Below are positions 1 to 6,838 of a stretch of DNA of 20,927 nucleotides, piece after piece (within the stretch, counting starts at the first letter, position 1; every line of letters starts with the position of its first letter). The stretch is from assembly GCA_000193795.2 (NCBI GenBank), contig AEPI01000114.1, forward strand, positions 1 to 20,927. The letters run 5' to 3'. Source of the DNA: Neisseria lactamica NS19. Lineage in GTDB: Bacteria > Pseudomonadota > Gammaproteobacteria > Burkholderiales > Neisseriaceae. A program made the translations under genes and the position numbers. The notes beneath the pieces are model-generated. The model was given only the letters and a program-made list of their open reading frames with translations. It had not been told where the DNA came from and made no database searches.

Positions 1-138
1 AAGGCACTCACACTTATCGGTAATCTGTTTTGTTAAAGAGCGTTCGAACTGTCGGTATGTGCGGTGCAATATGTCAATCATCCTGCAAACCGTGATATAC
101 TTGTTCGTTTCGTTCCGCCGCTTCGGCAGCAGCGAAGA
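1..138 (-). promoter_or_regulatory. rRNA operon 5' leader with boxA
   Basis: Reading leftwards, the stretch after the promoter at 144-172 carries CGCTCTTTAACA (31-42), a close match to the boxA antitermination element (TGCTCTTTAACA) that precedes 16S rRNA in proteobacteria. No open reading frame occupies it. A small GC-rich inverted repeat (about 113-141) lies just after the expected start of transcription. boxA is the NusB/NusE loading site that keeps rRNA transcription free of Rho termination. The 16S gene itself must lie beyond position 1 and is not visible, so the rRNA assignment rests on boxA plus the promoter type. A 16S-23S spacer boxA is less likely because a strong promoter sits directly upstream. 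Confidence 0.75.
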
Positions 139-143
139 ACCGA

Positions 144-228
144 ACTATACGCTTGAAGAGATTTGCGGTCAACCGTTTTCTTGAAAAATTTTTATAAAAA
201 TATTTATCATATTGTTTATAATTGATTT
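144..228 (-). promoter_or_regulatory. Strong sigma-70 rRNA promoter with AT-rich UP element
   Basis: On the minus strand there is TTGACC (167-172), a 17-nt spacer, then TATAGT (144-149). Directly upstream, 173-228 is almost entirely A and T with A/T runs, as expected of an UP element bound by the alpha subunit C-terminal domain. The same TATAGT -10 is used by the initiator tRNA promoter at 18531-18559. The promoter starts only about 60 bp after the stop codon of the upstream pseudouridine synthase, and no hairpin terminator is visible between them. Confidence 0.75.
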
Positions 229-235
229 ATATCTA

Positions 236-889
236 TCAACCTGCTTTTGCTATATTAAATTCTTCCAGCGCATGAGAGATATTTTCAGCCTGCCATGCAT
301 TTTTCAAAGGTGCGGTAATTTCGATTTCTTGTTGTTGGTAGGTAAATTGTATTTTCCATGCATACAGGAACATAGTTTCGGATTCTGTCCCTCCATATAA
401 TCTGTCTCCCAAAATAGGACTGCCCAGACTTTTCATTGCTACTCTCAACTGATGTGTCTTACCCGTATGGGGTTCAAGAATAAACAGCCGCATTTTTTCA
501 CTGATCCGGATACTGAAAAACCGGGTAACGGCAATATTTTCCATATTGCGCGTCAGCTTCCACATCCCGCGCCTGGATTTTTCCATACCCCCTTTTATCC
601 ATCCTTGTTTTTTGGACGGTTTGCGGTCGGACAAAGCCAAATAGGTTTTCTTCATTTTCCTTTCTGCAAACTGTGCTGCAAGAACAGCGGCGCTTTGGGG
701 ATTAAGGGCAAACAGCAATATGCCTCCAGTCTGCTTGTCCAACCTGTGCAGCAACCATACCCTTTCTACACCCAACTGTGCCGCAAGTGTTGCCGTCAGG
801 CTGACTTCGCCGTCGGAACGGTGGACGGATATGCCTTGAGGTTTATTGATGGCGACAAAATCTTGGTGTCTGAATAAGATTTCCCACAT
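236..889 (-). CDS. RluA-family RNA pseudouridine synthase
   Basis: A 217-residue protein of the RluA/RsuA pseudouridine synthase superfamily, which isomerises uridine to pseudouridine in rRNA or tRNA. The N-terminal part has the usual strand and NKPxGxxVH-like segment (NKPQGISVH, about residues 15-23). The catalytic-loop motif HRLDKQTGG follows (about residues 48-56), with the invariant catalytic Asp. PHTGKTHQLRVAM (about residues 140-152) is the second family signature. There is no N-terminal S4 domain, so this is a short, catalytic-domain-only member. The target site cannot be assigned from sequence. Transcription is leftwards towards the rRNA promoter. The start is the first Met of the frame, and no strong Shine-Dalgarno is obvious. 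Confidence 0.85.
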   Translation of the reverse strand: MWEILFRHQDFVAINKPQGISVHRSDGEVSLTATLAAQLGVERVWLLHRLDKQTGGILLFALNPQSAAVLAAQFAERKMKKTYLALSDRKPSKKQGWIKGGMEKSRRGMWKLTRNMENIAVTRFFSIRISEKMRLFILEPHTGKTHQLRVAMKSLGSPILGDRLYGGTESETMFLYAWKIQFTYQQQEIEITAPLKNAWQAENISHALEEFNIAKAG

Positions 890-924
890 ATTTGAACCTG
901 AATATATTTGACAGAAACTTTCTG

Positions 925-1440
925 TCAGGCATTATTGTTGTGATGTTCTGCAATCATTTTTTGGTACACGGCAGGCGGCACATATCTTTTGACGGTTTCC
1001 ATCCAGCCTTCGGGTCCGACCAAGCCTTTGACCATAGTGGACGACACTTCGGCAATTTCGCGCGGCGGCATAAGGAATACGGTGGATATTTCGGGGGCGA
1101 GGTCGCTGTTGATATGGCGCATGGAACGTTCGTATTCGTAGTCCGAAGCAGAACGTATGCCGCGCACGATGAATCCTGCCTGCACTTCGCGGGCGTAATG
1201 CACCAAAAACCGGTTTTCAAATACATCGGTTCTGACGTTGGGAAACATTTTAGTAATGTCATGCAGCATATCCCGCCTTTCGGCTATCGTGTAGGTGCTG
1301 CGTTTGTCCGGATTGATGCCGATGGCGACGATGAGTTCGTCAAACATAGATTGCGCCTGCCGTATCATCCACAGATGCCCCAATGTGGGCGGGTCGAAAC
1401 TGCCGGCATAAACGGCGCGGCGCGGTGTATTCGGTAACAT
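925..1440 (-). CDS. coaD: Phosphopantetheine adenylyltransferase (CoaD)
   Basis: A 171-residue protein that catalyses the penultimate step of coenzyme A synthesis: 4'-phosphopantetheine plus ATP gives dephospho-CoA. The nucleotidyltransferase motif GSFDPPTLGH (residues 13-22) is the family's T/HxGH ATP-binding signature. YEYERSMRHIN and the C-terminal SSTMVKGL (ISSTxVR-like) segment match bacterial CoaD. The frame is open a further 29 codons upstream. The start at 1440 is chosen because GGGAGG lies 6 nt before this ATG, the product begins just before the conserved strand, and the length then fits the family (about 160-170 residues). The extra upstream codons run into a DUS hairpin, which argues against the longer form. 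Confidence 0.95.
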   Translation of the reverse strand: MLPNTPRRAVYAGSFDPPTLGHLWMIRQAQSMFDELIVAIGINPDKRSTYTIAERRDMLHDITKMFPNVRTDVFENRFLVHYAREVQAGFIVRGIRSASDYEYERSMRHINSDLAPEISTVFLMPPREIAEVSSTMVKGLVGPEGWMETVKRYVPPAVYQKMIAEHHNNNA

Positions 1441-1511
1441 TTGATTCCTCCCGACTTCATAGCCGGCTGTGTGTCGGTGCGTGTGCATCCGTATTGTATG
1501 CCCAAAGTAAA

Positions 1512-1540
1512 ATGCCGTCTGAAACATTTTCAGACGGCAT
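1512..1540. terminator. Paired-DUS hairpin
   Basis: ATGCCGTCTGAAA and its reverse complement are separated by 3 nt. This gives a 13-bp stem between the end of the BI-1-family gene (1564) and the start of coaD. Such inverted DUS pairs are the common intrinsic-terminator form in Neisseria and also act as uptake signals. Confidence 0.8.
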
Positions 1541-1563
1541 AGCCGGACGGCGTTTTGCCGGCA

Positions 1564-2247
1564 TCAATCCTCGCCGTTTAAAGACAGCAGGATATTCAGC
1601 AGGCTGCTGAAGATGTTGTAAAGCGAAATAAACAGTGTCAGTGCCGCGCTGATGTGGCTGTCTTCGCCGCCGTCGATGACGGTGCGTACCTGCCACATAA
1701 TCATTAAGGAACTGAACAAGACAAAACCGGCGGAAATGGTCAGTGCCAGCGCGGGGATACCCAAAAACAGATTGGCAACCACGGCGACCATCAGAATGAC
1801 CGCACCTACGGTCAGGAAGCGTCCGAGCGCGTTCATATCGAGCCGAGTTCGGCGCGCCAAGGCGGACATCGTTAAAAAGACGGCGGCGGTCATCGCGGCG
1901 GCAATGCCAACGATTTTCGCACCGTCGGCAATATGGAGCGCGTATTGCAGCACGGGGCCGATCAATACGCCCATACCGAATGTGAATACCATCAGCAGGG
2001 CAACGCCGGTATTGCTGTAACGGTTTTTCTCGATGAAGTGGATCATACCGTAGAAAAACGCCAGCACGACGGCAAACCCTATCCAGCGCGAACCGAAGGC
2101 GGCGTAAAAATTGAAGCCGGCATTGGCGGCAAGTGCCGCGCCTGCGGCTGCCGGAATGAATGAAAATCCGAGCAGGCGGTAGGTTTTTTGCAGGACGGTG
2201 TTTTTAGAAACCGTATGCGCGGTGTAGTCGTAAACGTCGTGTTGCAT
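1564..2247 (-). CDS. Bax inhibitor-1 / YccA-family integral membrane protein
   Basis: A 227-residue, very hydrophobic protein with about seven predicted membrane segments and a short polar N-terminus. This fits the BI-1/YccA/YbhL (UPF0005) family in size and topology. The segment around residues 200-220 (LTLFISLYNIFSSLLNIL) is the typical C-terminal end of bacterial members, which usually reads LxLYLDxxNLFxxLLxLLG. Family members are described as pH-sensitive calcium leak channels or as modulators of the FtsH protease; the role here is unknown. AGGAG lies 8 nt before the ATG. The gene is probably monocistronic, ending at the DUS hairpin 1512-1540. Confidence 0.85.
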   Translation of the reverse strand: MQHDVYDYTAHTVSKNTVLQKTYRLLGFSFIPAAAGAALAANAGFNFYAAFGSRWIGFAVVLAFFYGMIHFIEKNRYSNTGVALLMVFTFGMGVLIGPVLQYALHIADGAKIVGIAAAMTAAVFLTMSALARRTRLDMNALGRFLTVGAVILMVAVVANLFLGIPALALTISAGFVLFSSLMIMWQVRTVIDGGEDSHISAALTLFISLYNIFSSLLNILLSLNGED

Positions 2248-2331
2248 ATCATCTGCTCCTGAAAACGCGGTTAGAAATAACGGGGGATTTTAACATTGTT
2301 CAACGTCAAAACTTGTTCGGTTGCGTCAAGA

Positions 2332-2438
2332 TATAGTGGATTAAATTTAAACCAGTACGGCGTTGCCTCGCCTTGCCGTACTATTTGTACTGTCTGCGGC
2401 TTCGTCGCCTTGTCCTGATTTAAATTTAATCCACTATA
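2332..2438. mobile_element. Correia repeat enclosed element (CREE), short form
   Basis: A 107-bp element bounded by near-perfect terminal inverted repeats that begin TATAGTGGATTAAATTTAAA on both strands. Internal CAGTACGGCG/CAGGACAAGGCG segments are typical of Correia elements. A TA dinucleotide at each end is consistent with a TA target duplication. The length matches the short class that lacks the central segment with the IHF site. These are non-autonomous MITE-like elements. Their termini can form -10-like promoter sequences, and the stem in RNA can be cut by RNase III. Here the element lies between yggX and the BI-1-family gene. Confidence 0.93.
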
Positions 2439-2457
2439 AAGTTGTCCGCCGTATTTT

Positions 2458-2490
2458 AAAGGCCGTCTGAAGCAGTTTCGGACAGCCTTT
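2458..2490. terminator. Imperfect DUS-derived hairpin
   Basis: AAAGGC (2458-2463) pairs with GCCTTT (2485-2490). Inside it, a DUS-like CGTCTGAA pairs with TTCGGAC around a 4-nt loop, with one mismatch and one wobble. It sits just after the yggX stop (2509, minus strand) and probably terminates that transcript. One arm is a degenerate DUS. Confidence 0.55.
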
Positions 2491-2508
2491 ATTTAAAACG
2501 GAAAACCG

Positions 2509-2775
2509 TTATTGCGGAACATACCCTTGAACGGCATCCGCACCGTCGCCGAAGAAATACTGCTCCATCTGCTGAGCCAGGTATTCGCGCGCGCGCGGAT
2601 CGGCAAGGCTCAGGCGGTTTTCGTTAATCAGCATGGTTTGGTGGCGCGTCCACGCCGCCCACGCTTCTTGCGATACGTTTTCAAAAATGCGCTTGCCCAA
2701 TTCGTTGGGCAGCGGCGGAAATTTCATGCCTTCGGCTTCTTTGTTGAGCTTGACGCAGAATACCATGCGTGCCAT
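2509..2775 (-). CDS. yggX: Fe(2+)-trafficking / oxidative-damage protection protein YggX
   Basis: An 88-residue cytoplasmic protein of the YggX family (family length about 90). The N-terminal [14 protein letters not shown] carries the single conserved Cys (residue 7). [24 protein letters not shown] and [20 protein letters not shown] are family hallmarks. YggX proteins are linked to iron handling and protection of labile Fe-S enzymes during oxidative stress. AAAGGA lies just upstream of the ATG. The gene stands alone, with rlmH upstream on the same strand after a 74-nt gap. Confidence 0.95.
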
Positions 2776-2849
2776 AGCGGATTCCTTTGCTGTGTGTTCA
2801 GAAATAACGGGGTGATTTTAACCGATTAGGGGTACGGACAAAAGCCTTC

Positions 2850-3320
2850 TTATTCCCGATGATAGGGATGGTTGTGCAGGATGGAGGCGGCACGGTAGAG
2901 CTGCTCGGTCAGAAGGACGCGCACCATACCGTGCGGCAGGGTGAGGCTGGACAGGCGCATCATCATGCGGGCTTGTTGTTTGAGGCGGTCGGTCATGCCG
3001 TCCGCGCCGCCGATGACGAAGCAGACGTGTTCGCCGTTTTGCTGCCAGCTTTTGAGGTGTTCCGCCAGCTCGACGGAGGTCGGTGCTTTGCCGCGTTCGT
3101 CAAGAACGACGAGGAACGCGCCTTGCGGTATGGCTTCGAGGATGCGTTTTTCTTCCGCCGCCATGCCTTGGGCGGCATTCACGCCCGCGCCGCGTTTTTC
3201 GGGTTTGATTTCTTTGAGTGCGTAGGCGACGTCGCGTCCGAAGCGTTTGGCGTATTCGGCGACGGCCTCATCAACCCAGCGCGGCATTTTGGTGCCGACT
3301 GCCAAAACGGTAATGTTCAA
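2850..3320 (-). CDS. rlmH: 23S rRNA (pseudouridine1915-N3)-methyltransferase RlmH
   Basis: A 156-residue SPOUT-class methyltransferase that acts on pseudouridine 1915 in helix 69 of 23S rRNA in assembled ribosomes. NITVLAVGTKMPRWVDEAV at the start and FVIGGADGM, LTLPHGMVRVLLTEQLYRA and the C-terminal HNHPYHRE are diagnostic. The start is taken as the TTG at 3320. AAGGGAG lies 7 nt upstream of it, the protein then begins one residue before the conserved NITVLAVGTKMP, and the length equals the family norm. The longer in-frame ATG at 3356 would add 12 residues encoded by the DUS hairpin and is unlikely. Confidence 0.93.
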   Translation of the reverse strand: MNITVLAVGTKMPRWVDEAVAEYAKRFGRDVAYALKEIKPEKRGAGVNAAQGMAAEEKRILEAIPQGAFLVVLDERGKAPTSVELAEHLKSWQQNGEHVCFVIGGADGMTDRLKQQARMMMRLSSLTLPHGMVRVLLTEQLYRAASILHNHPYHRE

Positions 3321-3341
3321 TGCTTTCTCCCTTACAGGAAA

Positions 3342-3367
3342 ATGCCGTCTGAACATTCAGACGGCAT
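3342..3367. terminator. Paired-DUS hairpin between rsfS and rlmH
   Basis: ATGCCGTCTGAA and its reverse complement are separated by only 2 nt, giving a 12-bp stem in the 53-nt gap between rsfS and rlmH. It may attenuate rather than fully stop read-through, because both genes act on the ribosome and lie on the same strand. Confidence 0.7.
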
Positions 3368-3373
3368 CGGGAA

Positions 3374-3760
3374 TCAGTCTGCCGCGTGCCACGGCTTCTG
3401 CATTCCGGCGTGGAAACTCGGTTTCTCGCCGCCCCAGAGGGTATCGATGTCGTAGAAGTCGCGCACGGCAGGGAGCATGACGTGGACGACGAGGTCTCCT
3501 GCATCAACCAACGTCCATTCGCCGCTGTCGCCTTCGGTACTGAGGATTTCAAAACCGGCTTCTTTCAAATCGACGGCAACGTTGTTGGCCAGTGCTTTGA
3601 CTTGGCGCGTGCTGTCGCCGCTGGCGATAATCATTCTGGCAAACAGCGAAGTTTTGTCTTGCGTTTCGAGAACGGAAATGTCTTTGGCTTTGATGTCTTC
3701 GAGGGCGTTGACGGCGACCTCGACCATTTTTTGCAGGTCTTGCAGTTCTTGTTCGTTCAT
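3374..3760 (-). CDS. rsfS: Ribosome silencing factor RsfS
   Basis: A 128-residue member of the RsfS/Iojap (DUF143) family, which binds ribosomal protein uL14 and blocks 30S-50S joining when nutrients are short. The order ALEDIKAKDISVLETQDKTSLFARMIIASGDSTRQVKALANNV, then EGDSGEWTLVDAGDLVVHVMLPAVRDFYDIDTLWG, matches the family, including the conserved W-x-L-x-D-x-G-D-x-V-V-H block. AGGA precedes the ATG by about 6 nt. The gene lies 58 nt after nadD and before rlmH, a neighbourhood (nadD-rsfS-rlmH) conserved in many bacteria. Confidence 0.95.
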   Translation of the reverse strand: MNEQELQDLQKMVEVAVNALEDIKAKDISVLETQDKTSLFARMIIASGDSTRQVKALANNVAVDLKEAGFEILSTEGDSGEWTLVDAGDLVVHVMLPAVRDFYDIDTLWGGEKPSFHAGMQKPWHAAD

Positions 3761-3818
3761 TATGTTCCTAACGGGATGTTTTCAGCCGGCATTATAGCCT
3801 CTCCTTACTGATTTGACT

Positions 3819-4427
3819 TTATTTTTCGTACAGCCGGTGTTCGCGGATATAGCGTGCGGCGGCAGGCGGGATGCCGTCTGAAACACCGGCGGCACTCAGG
3901 TTGCGGCGGATTTCCGTTGACGACACATTATGCATCGGGGCGGACAAGATGCGGACGCTGCCGTCCTGAAGCGCATTGCCCAGCCACGCGTGCAACCGGT
4001 GCGGGGCGTGTTTGAGGCTGCCGCCTTGGCGCAGCGCGACGGCGATATGGGTTTGCCGAACCAGCATCTGCCATTTTTTCCAAGTATGCAGCTTCATCAG
4101 GCTGTCGCTGCCCATCAGCCACCAGAGTTGCGCGGAGGGAAACTGCTGGCGGAAAATTTGGACGGTGTCGAAAGTGTAAGTCGCGCCGTGACGGACGATG
4201 TCGCAGTCGCTGACGGCAAAACGCGCGTCTTCCGCCGTTGCCGCTTCAATCATTGCCAGGCGGTCGGCGGCGGAAGCGGCGGCGGCATCTTTGTGGTAGG
4301 GATCGCCCGCCGGCAGGAAAACAACCGTATCCAAGCCGATTTCGTCGGCAAAGGCGCGGGCGATATGGAGGTGCCCGTTGTGTATCGGGTCGAAAGTGCC
4401 GCCGAAGAGTCCGATTTTCTCCATCAT
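3819..4427 (-). CDS. nadD: Nicotinate-mononucleotide adenylyltransferase NadD
   Basis: A 202-residue enzyme that adenylylates nicotinate mononucleotide in NAD synthesis. GLFGGTFDPIHNGHL (residues 6-20) holds the HxGH nucleotidyltransferase motif. WWLMGSDSL and the C-terminal SSTEIRRNL (ISSTxIR) are family signatures. The start overlaps the stop of the carbonic anhydrase gene by 4 nt (ATGA), so translation is probably coupled. Two consecutive ATG codons make a start one codon later equally possible. The C-terminal codons for VSDGIPP contain an in-frame DUS. Confidence 0.96.
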   Translation of the reverse strand: MMEKIGLFGGTFDPIHNGHLHIARAFADEIGLDTVVFLPAGDPYHKDAAAASAADRLAMIEAATAEDARFAVSDCDIVRHGATYTFDTVQIFRQQFPSAQLWWLMGSDSLMKLHTWKKWQMLVRQTHIAVALRQGGSLKHAPHRLHAWLGNALQDGSVRILSAPMHNVSSTEIRRNLSAAGVSDGIPPAAARYIREHRLYEK

Positions 4428-5011
4428 ACCGCCTCACTTGGAATGCCGTCTGAAACACCGTCCCTCACCACCGTGGTCAGTTTGCCGGTAACGGGATGGA
4501 TAATCAGCCCGTGAACGGCGATATGGCGCGGCATCAGCGGATGGTGGCGGATAAGTTCGACCGTATGGCGCACGCTGTCTTCGACGTTGTCGAAACCGGT
4601 CAGCCAGCCGTCGAGGTCGATGCCGGCATAACGCAGGGTTTCGATACGGTCTTCGGGAATCCGGCTTTCCCGGACGCGCCCGAGGAATTCTTCGGCATTC
4701 AGCCCCTGCATACCGCAATCGTGATGGGCGATAACCATAATCTCTCTGACCTTCAATTCAAACACGGCAACCAAAAGGCTCCTCATCACCGAACCCCACG
4801 GGTGCGTAACCAGCGCGCCGGCATTTTTAATCAGCTTGGCATCGCCGTTTTTCAACCCCAAAGCATTGGGCAGCAGCTCGATAATCCGCGCATCCATACA
4901 GGACAAAACCGCCAGCCCGCGTTCGGGGTATTTGTCGGTAAAGTATTTTTCATATTCGCCCGACTCGACAAACTGCCGGTTGTGGGCAAGGATGTTATCC
5001 AACTCGCTCAT
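4424..5011 (-). CDS. Beta-class carbonic anhydrase
   Basis: A 195-residue cytoplasmic zinc enzyme that interconverts CO2 and bicarbonate. Zinc ligands and the Asp-Arg dyad are visible as CMDAR (Cys38, Asp40, Arg42) and HHDC (His96, Cys99). KNAGALVTHPWGSVMRSL is the active-site region of this clade. The frame is open 9 codons further upstream; the ATG at 5011 is chosen because AGAGGA lies 7 nt before it. The last codons (DGIPSEAV) contain a DUS, so the C-terminus is partly uptake-sequence-encoded. The gene is 28 nt downstream of the ABC permease and overlaps nadD by 4 nt. Confidence 0.9.
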   Translation of the reverse strand: MSELDNILAHNRQFVESGEYEKYFTDKYPERGLAVLSCMDARIIELLPNALGLKNGDAKLIKNAGALVTHPWGSVMRSLLVAVFELKVREIMVIAHHDCGMQGLNAEEFLGRVRESRIPEDRIETLRYAGIDLDGWLTGFDNVEDSVRHTVELIRHHPLMPRHIAVHGLIIHPVTGKLTTVVRDGVSDGIPSEAV

Positions 5012-5039
5012 TTTGCCGTCCTCTGAAAAAGGGTTCACA

Positions 5040-6593
5040 TTATAACGTTTCCGTCCGTTTTCCGCTTTCGCCGCCGTCCAGCAGCAGGAAAATGCCCAGC
5101 GCGAACGCCGCCAACAGCAATGTCAACACCATCGCCCGCGCGTAATTGTCCGCACCCGCGCGTCCCAAATAGGCATAAATCAAAGTCGTCAGCGTCTGCC
5201 ATTCCGGACGCGATAGGAACAAGGTTGCCGCAAATTCGCCCACACAGGTTGCCGCCGCCAAAGTCAGGCCGCGCCGCAACGCCGGTTTCAAGAGGGGGAG
5301 CGTAATACGGTATGCCGTCTGAACGCCGTTTGCGCCCAAACCCGCCGCCGCCCTGCCGTAATCCGGCGGCAATGCGTCCCAGGCCGACAAAACATCTTTT
5401 GCCACAAACGGATACGCCAGCAGCGCATACATCGCCAGCAGCAGCGGCAACGAAGCCGTCCACCCCGGATAAAGCAGCAGCACGCCTGCCGAAACACAAA
5501 CCGGCGACACCATAAACGGCAAAAACATCAGTCCGCGCATCCACGCCGACCGCCGCGCCGCCGCCGCATACATAACGCCCAAAACCGCCGCCGAAAATAC
5601 CGCCGCCGCCGAGAAGCGCAAAGTATTCCACACCGCCCGCCACGTTTCACTTTCCATTAACACACGCCACGATTCGCCGGCCGACCACGCTTTCACCACA
5701 ATTGCCGCCAGCGGGAACAGGCAGCACACGGACAACACCGCCGCCGCAAACGCCAGCAGCACATATTCCCCGACCGACTGCGGTTCAGACGGCATCACAG
5801 GGGAAACCGCCTTATCCGAACCCGCACGCCTGCCGAACCACGCATACAGCAATCCCGCCGCTGCCGTTACCCCCAACACCAGCCACACCAGCACCGAAGC
5901 AACCGCCATATCGAGTTCGAACATGACCAACTGGTAAATTTCCACTTCGACCGTGGCATAACGGCTGCCGCCCAGCAGCAATGCCAGCCCGAACCCCGAA
6001 AAACAATACAGGAAGACAAGGCACACGCCGCCGGCAAGCCACGGGCGCAAAACGGGCATTTCAATGTCCCAAAACCGCCGCCACGCCCCCGCGCCCAATG
6101 TCCGTGCCGTCTGAAGCCGTGCCGCAGGCACTTGCACAAACCCCTGATATGCCGCCCTGACCAACACAGGAAGGTTAAAAAACACATTGCCGTACAACAA
6201 CAGATACGGCGTATCCTGCCAGCCGCGCCACAACAGGCCGTCCGCCCCGAACAGAGCCAGCACGCCCACGCCCGCCACCAACGTGGGCATCACGAAAGGC
6301 AGCATCAGCAGGCGCAGCACAAAAGTCCGCCCCGGGAACGCCAGCCGCGCCAGCACCCACGCGACAGGAACGCCCAAGGGAAGCACCAAGATACAGGTTG
6401 CCGCCGCCTGAAATACCGTCCACGCCAAACGTTTGAGCATATAGGCATCCGACAGCACCGCGCGCCACGCCAAACCGTCATATGCCGCCATCGCCCACAA
6501 AGGCGCAAGCACCATCGCGGTCAAAAAACACAGGGGCGGCAGCGTAACCAATCCGACAACCGCCCAACGCCGCATATCCATCCGTTTTCCCAT
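5040..6593 (-). CDS. thiP: ABC transporter permease, ThiP type (fused two-half permease)
   Basis: About 517 residues with roughly 12 membrane segments in two homologous halves. Each half has a binding-protein-dependent permease loop: TARTLGAGAWRRFWDIEMPVLRP in the first and AAAGLGANGVQTAYRITLPLLKP in the second. These EAA-type loops contact the ATPase. Length and motifs such as NVFFNLPVLVRAAYQ and VEIYQLVMFE resemble E. coli ThiP (thiamin import) more than FbpB, as remembered. No ATPase or binding protein is adjacent; an orphan ATPase lies at 19714. There is no TPP riboswitch upstream, which leaves the substrate uncertain; iron(III) is the main alternative. The start is uncertain (6593, 6581 or 6575); none has a strong ribosome binding site. 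Three DUS copies lie in frame. Confidence 0.7.
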   Translation of the reverse strand: MGKRMDMRRWAVVGLVTLPPLCFLTAMVLAPLWAMAAYDGLAWRAVLSDAYMLKRLAWTVFQAAATCILVLPLGVPVAWVLARLAFPGRTFVLRLLMLPFVMPTLVAGVGVLALFGADGLLWRGWQDTPYLLLYGNVFFNLPVLVRAAYQGFVQVPAARLQTARTLGAGAWRRFWDIEMPVLRPWLAGGVCLVFLYCFSGFGLALLLGGSRYATVEVEIYQLVMFELDMAVASVLVWLVLGVTAAAGLLYAWFGRRAGSDKAVSPVMPSEPQSVGEYVLLAFAAAVLSVCCLFPLAAIVVKAWSAGESWRVLMESETWRAVWNTLRFSAAAVFSAAVLGVMYAAAARRSAWMRGLMFLPFMVSPVCVSAGVLLLYPGWTASLPLLLAMYALLAYPFVAKDVLSAWDALPPDYGRAAAGLGANGVQTAYRITLPLLKPALRRGLTLAAATCVGEFAATLFLSRPEWQTLTTLIYAYLGRAGADNYARAMVLTLLLAAFALGIFLLLDGGESGKRTETL

Positions 6594-6785
6594 TTCAAAA
6601 CATAATGGCTGGATTGTACCCAAAGCCAATCAAAAATGACTGCACAATTTTATCCGTCCTCAGTCAAACCGCCGCCAACCGCCGGAATTCAGAGGCAAAC
6701 ACCGACGCGGGTGCGTAACAAAGCAGCCGAAACCGGTACGCCGAACCGGAAAACATCCGGAAAACACATCCAAACCCGAAACAAA

Positions 6786-6814
6786 ATGCCGTCTGAAACC
6801 CTTTCAGACGGCAT
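6786..6814. terminator. Paired-DUS hairpin after thrB
   Basis: ATGCCGTCTGAAA and TTTCAGACGGCAT enclose a 3-nt loop, 25 nt beyond the thrB stop codon on the minus strand. It is the likely thrB terminator. The rest of 6594-6838 shows no gene, riboswitch or repeat that I can support; a weak TACAAT (6613-6618, minus) could be a -10 box for the permease. Confidence 0.8.
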
Positions 6815-6838
6815 CGGATTCCTACCCGGCAGACGGTA

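Noticed and set aside
1441..1527. N-terminal extension of CoaD by 29 residues
   Set aside because: The extra codons run through the DUS hairpin, and the internal ATG has a better ribosome binding site and the expected protein length.
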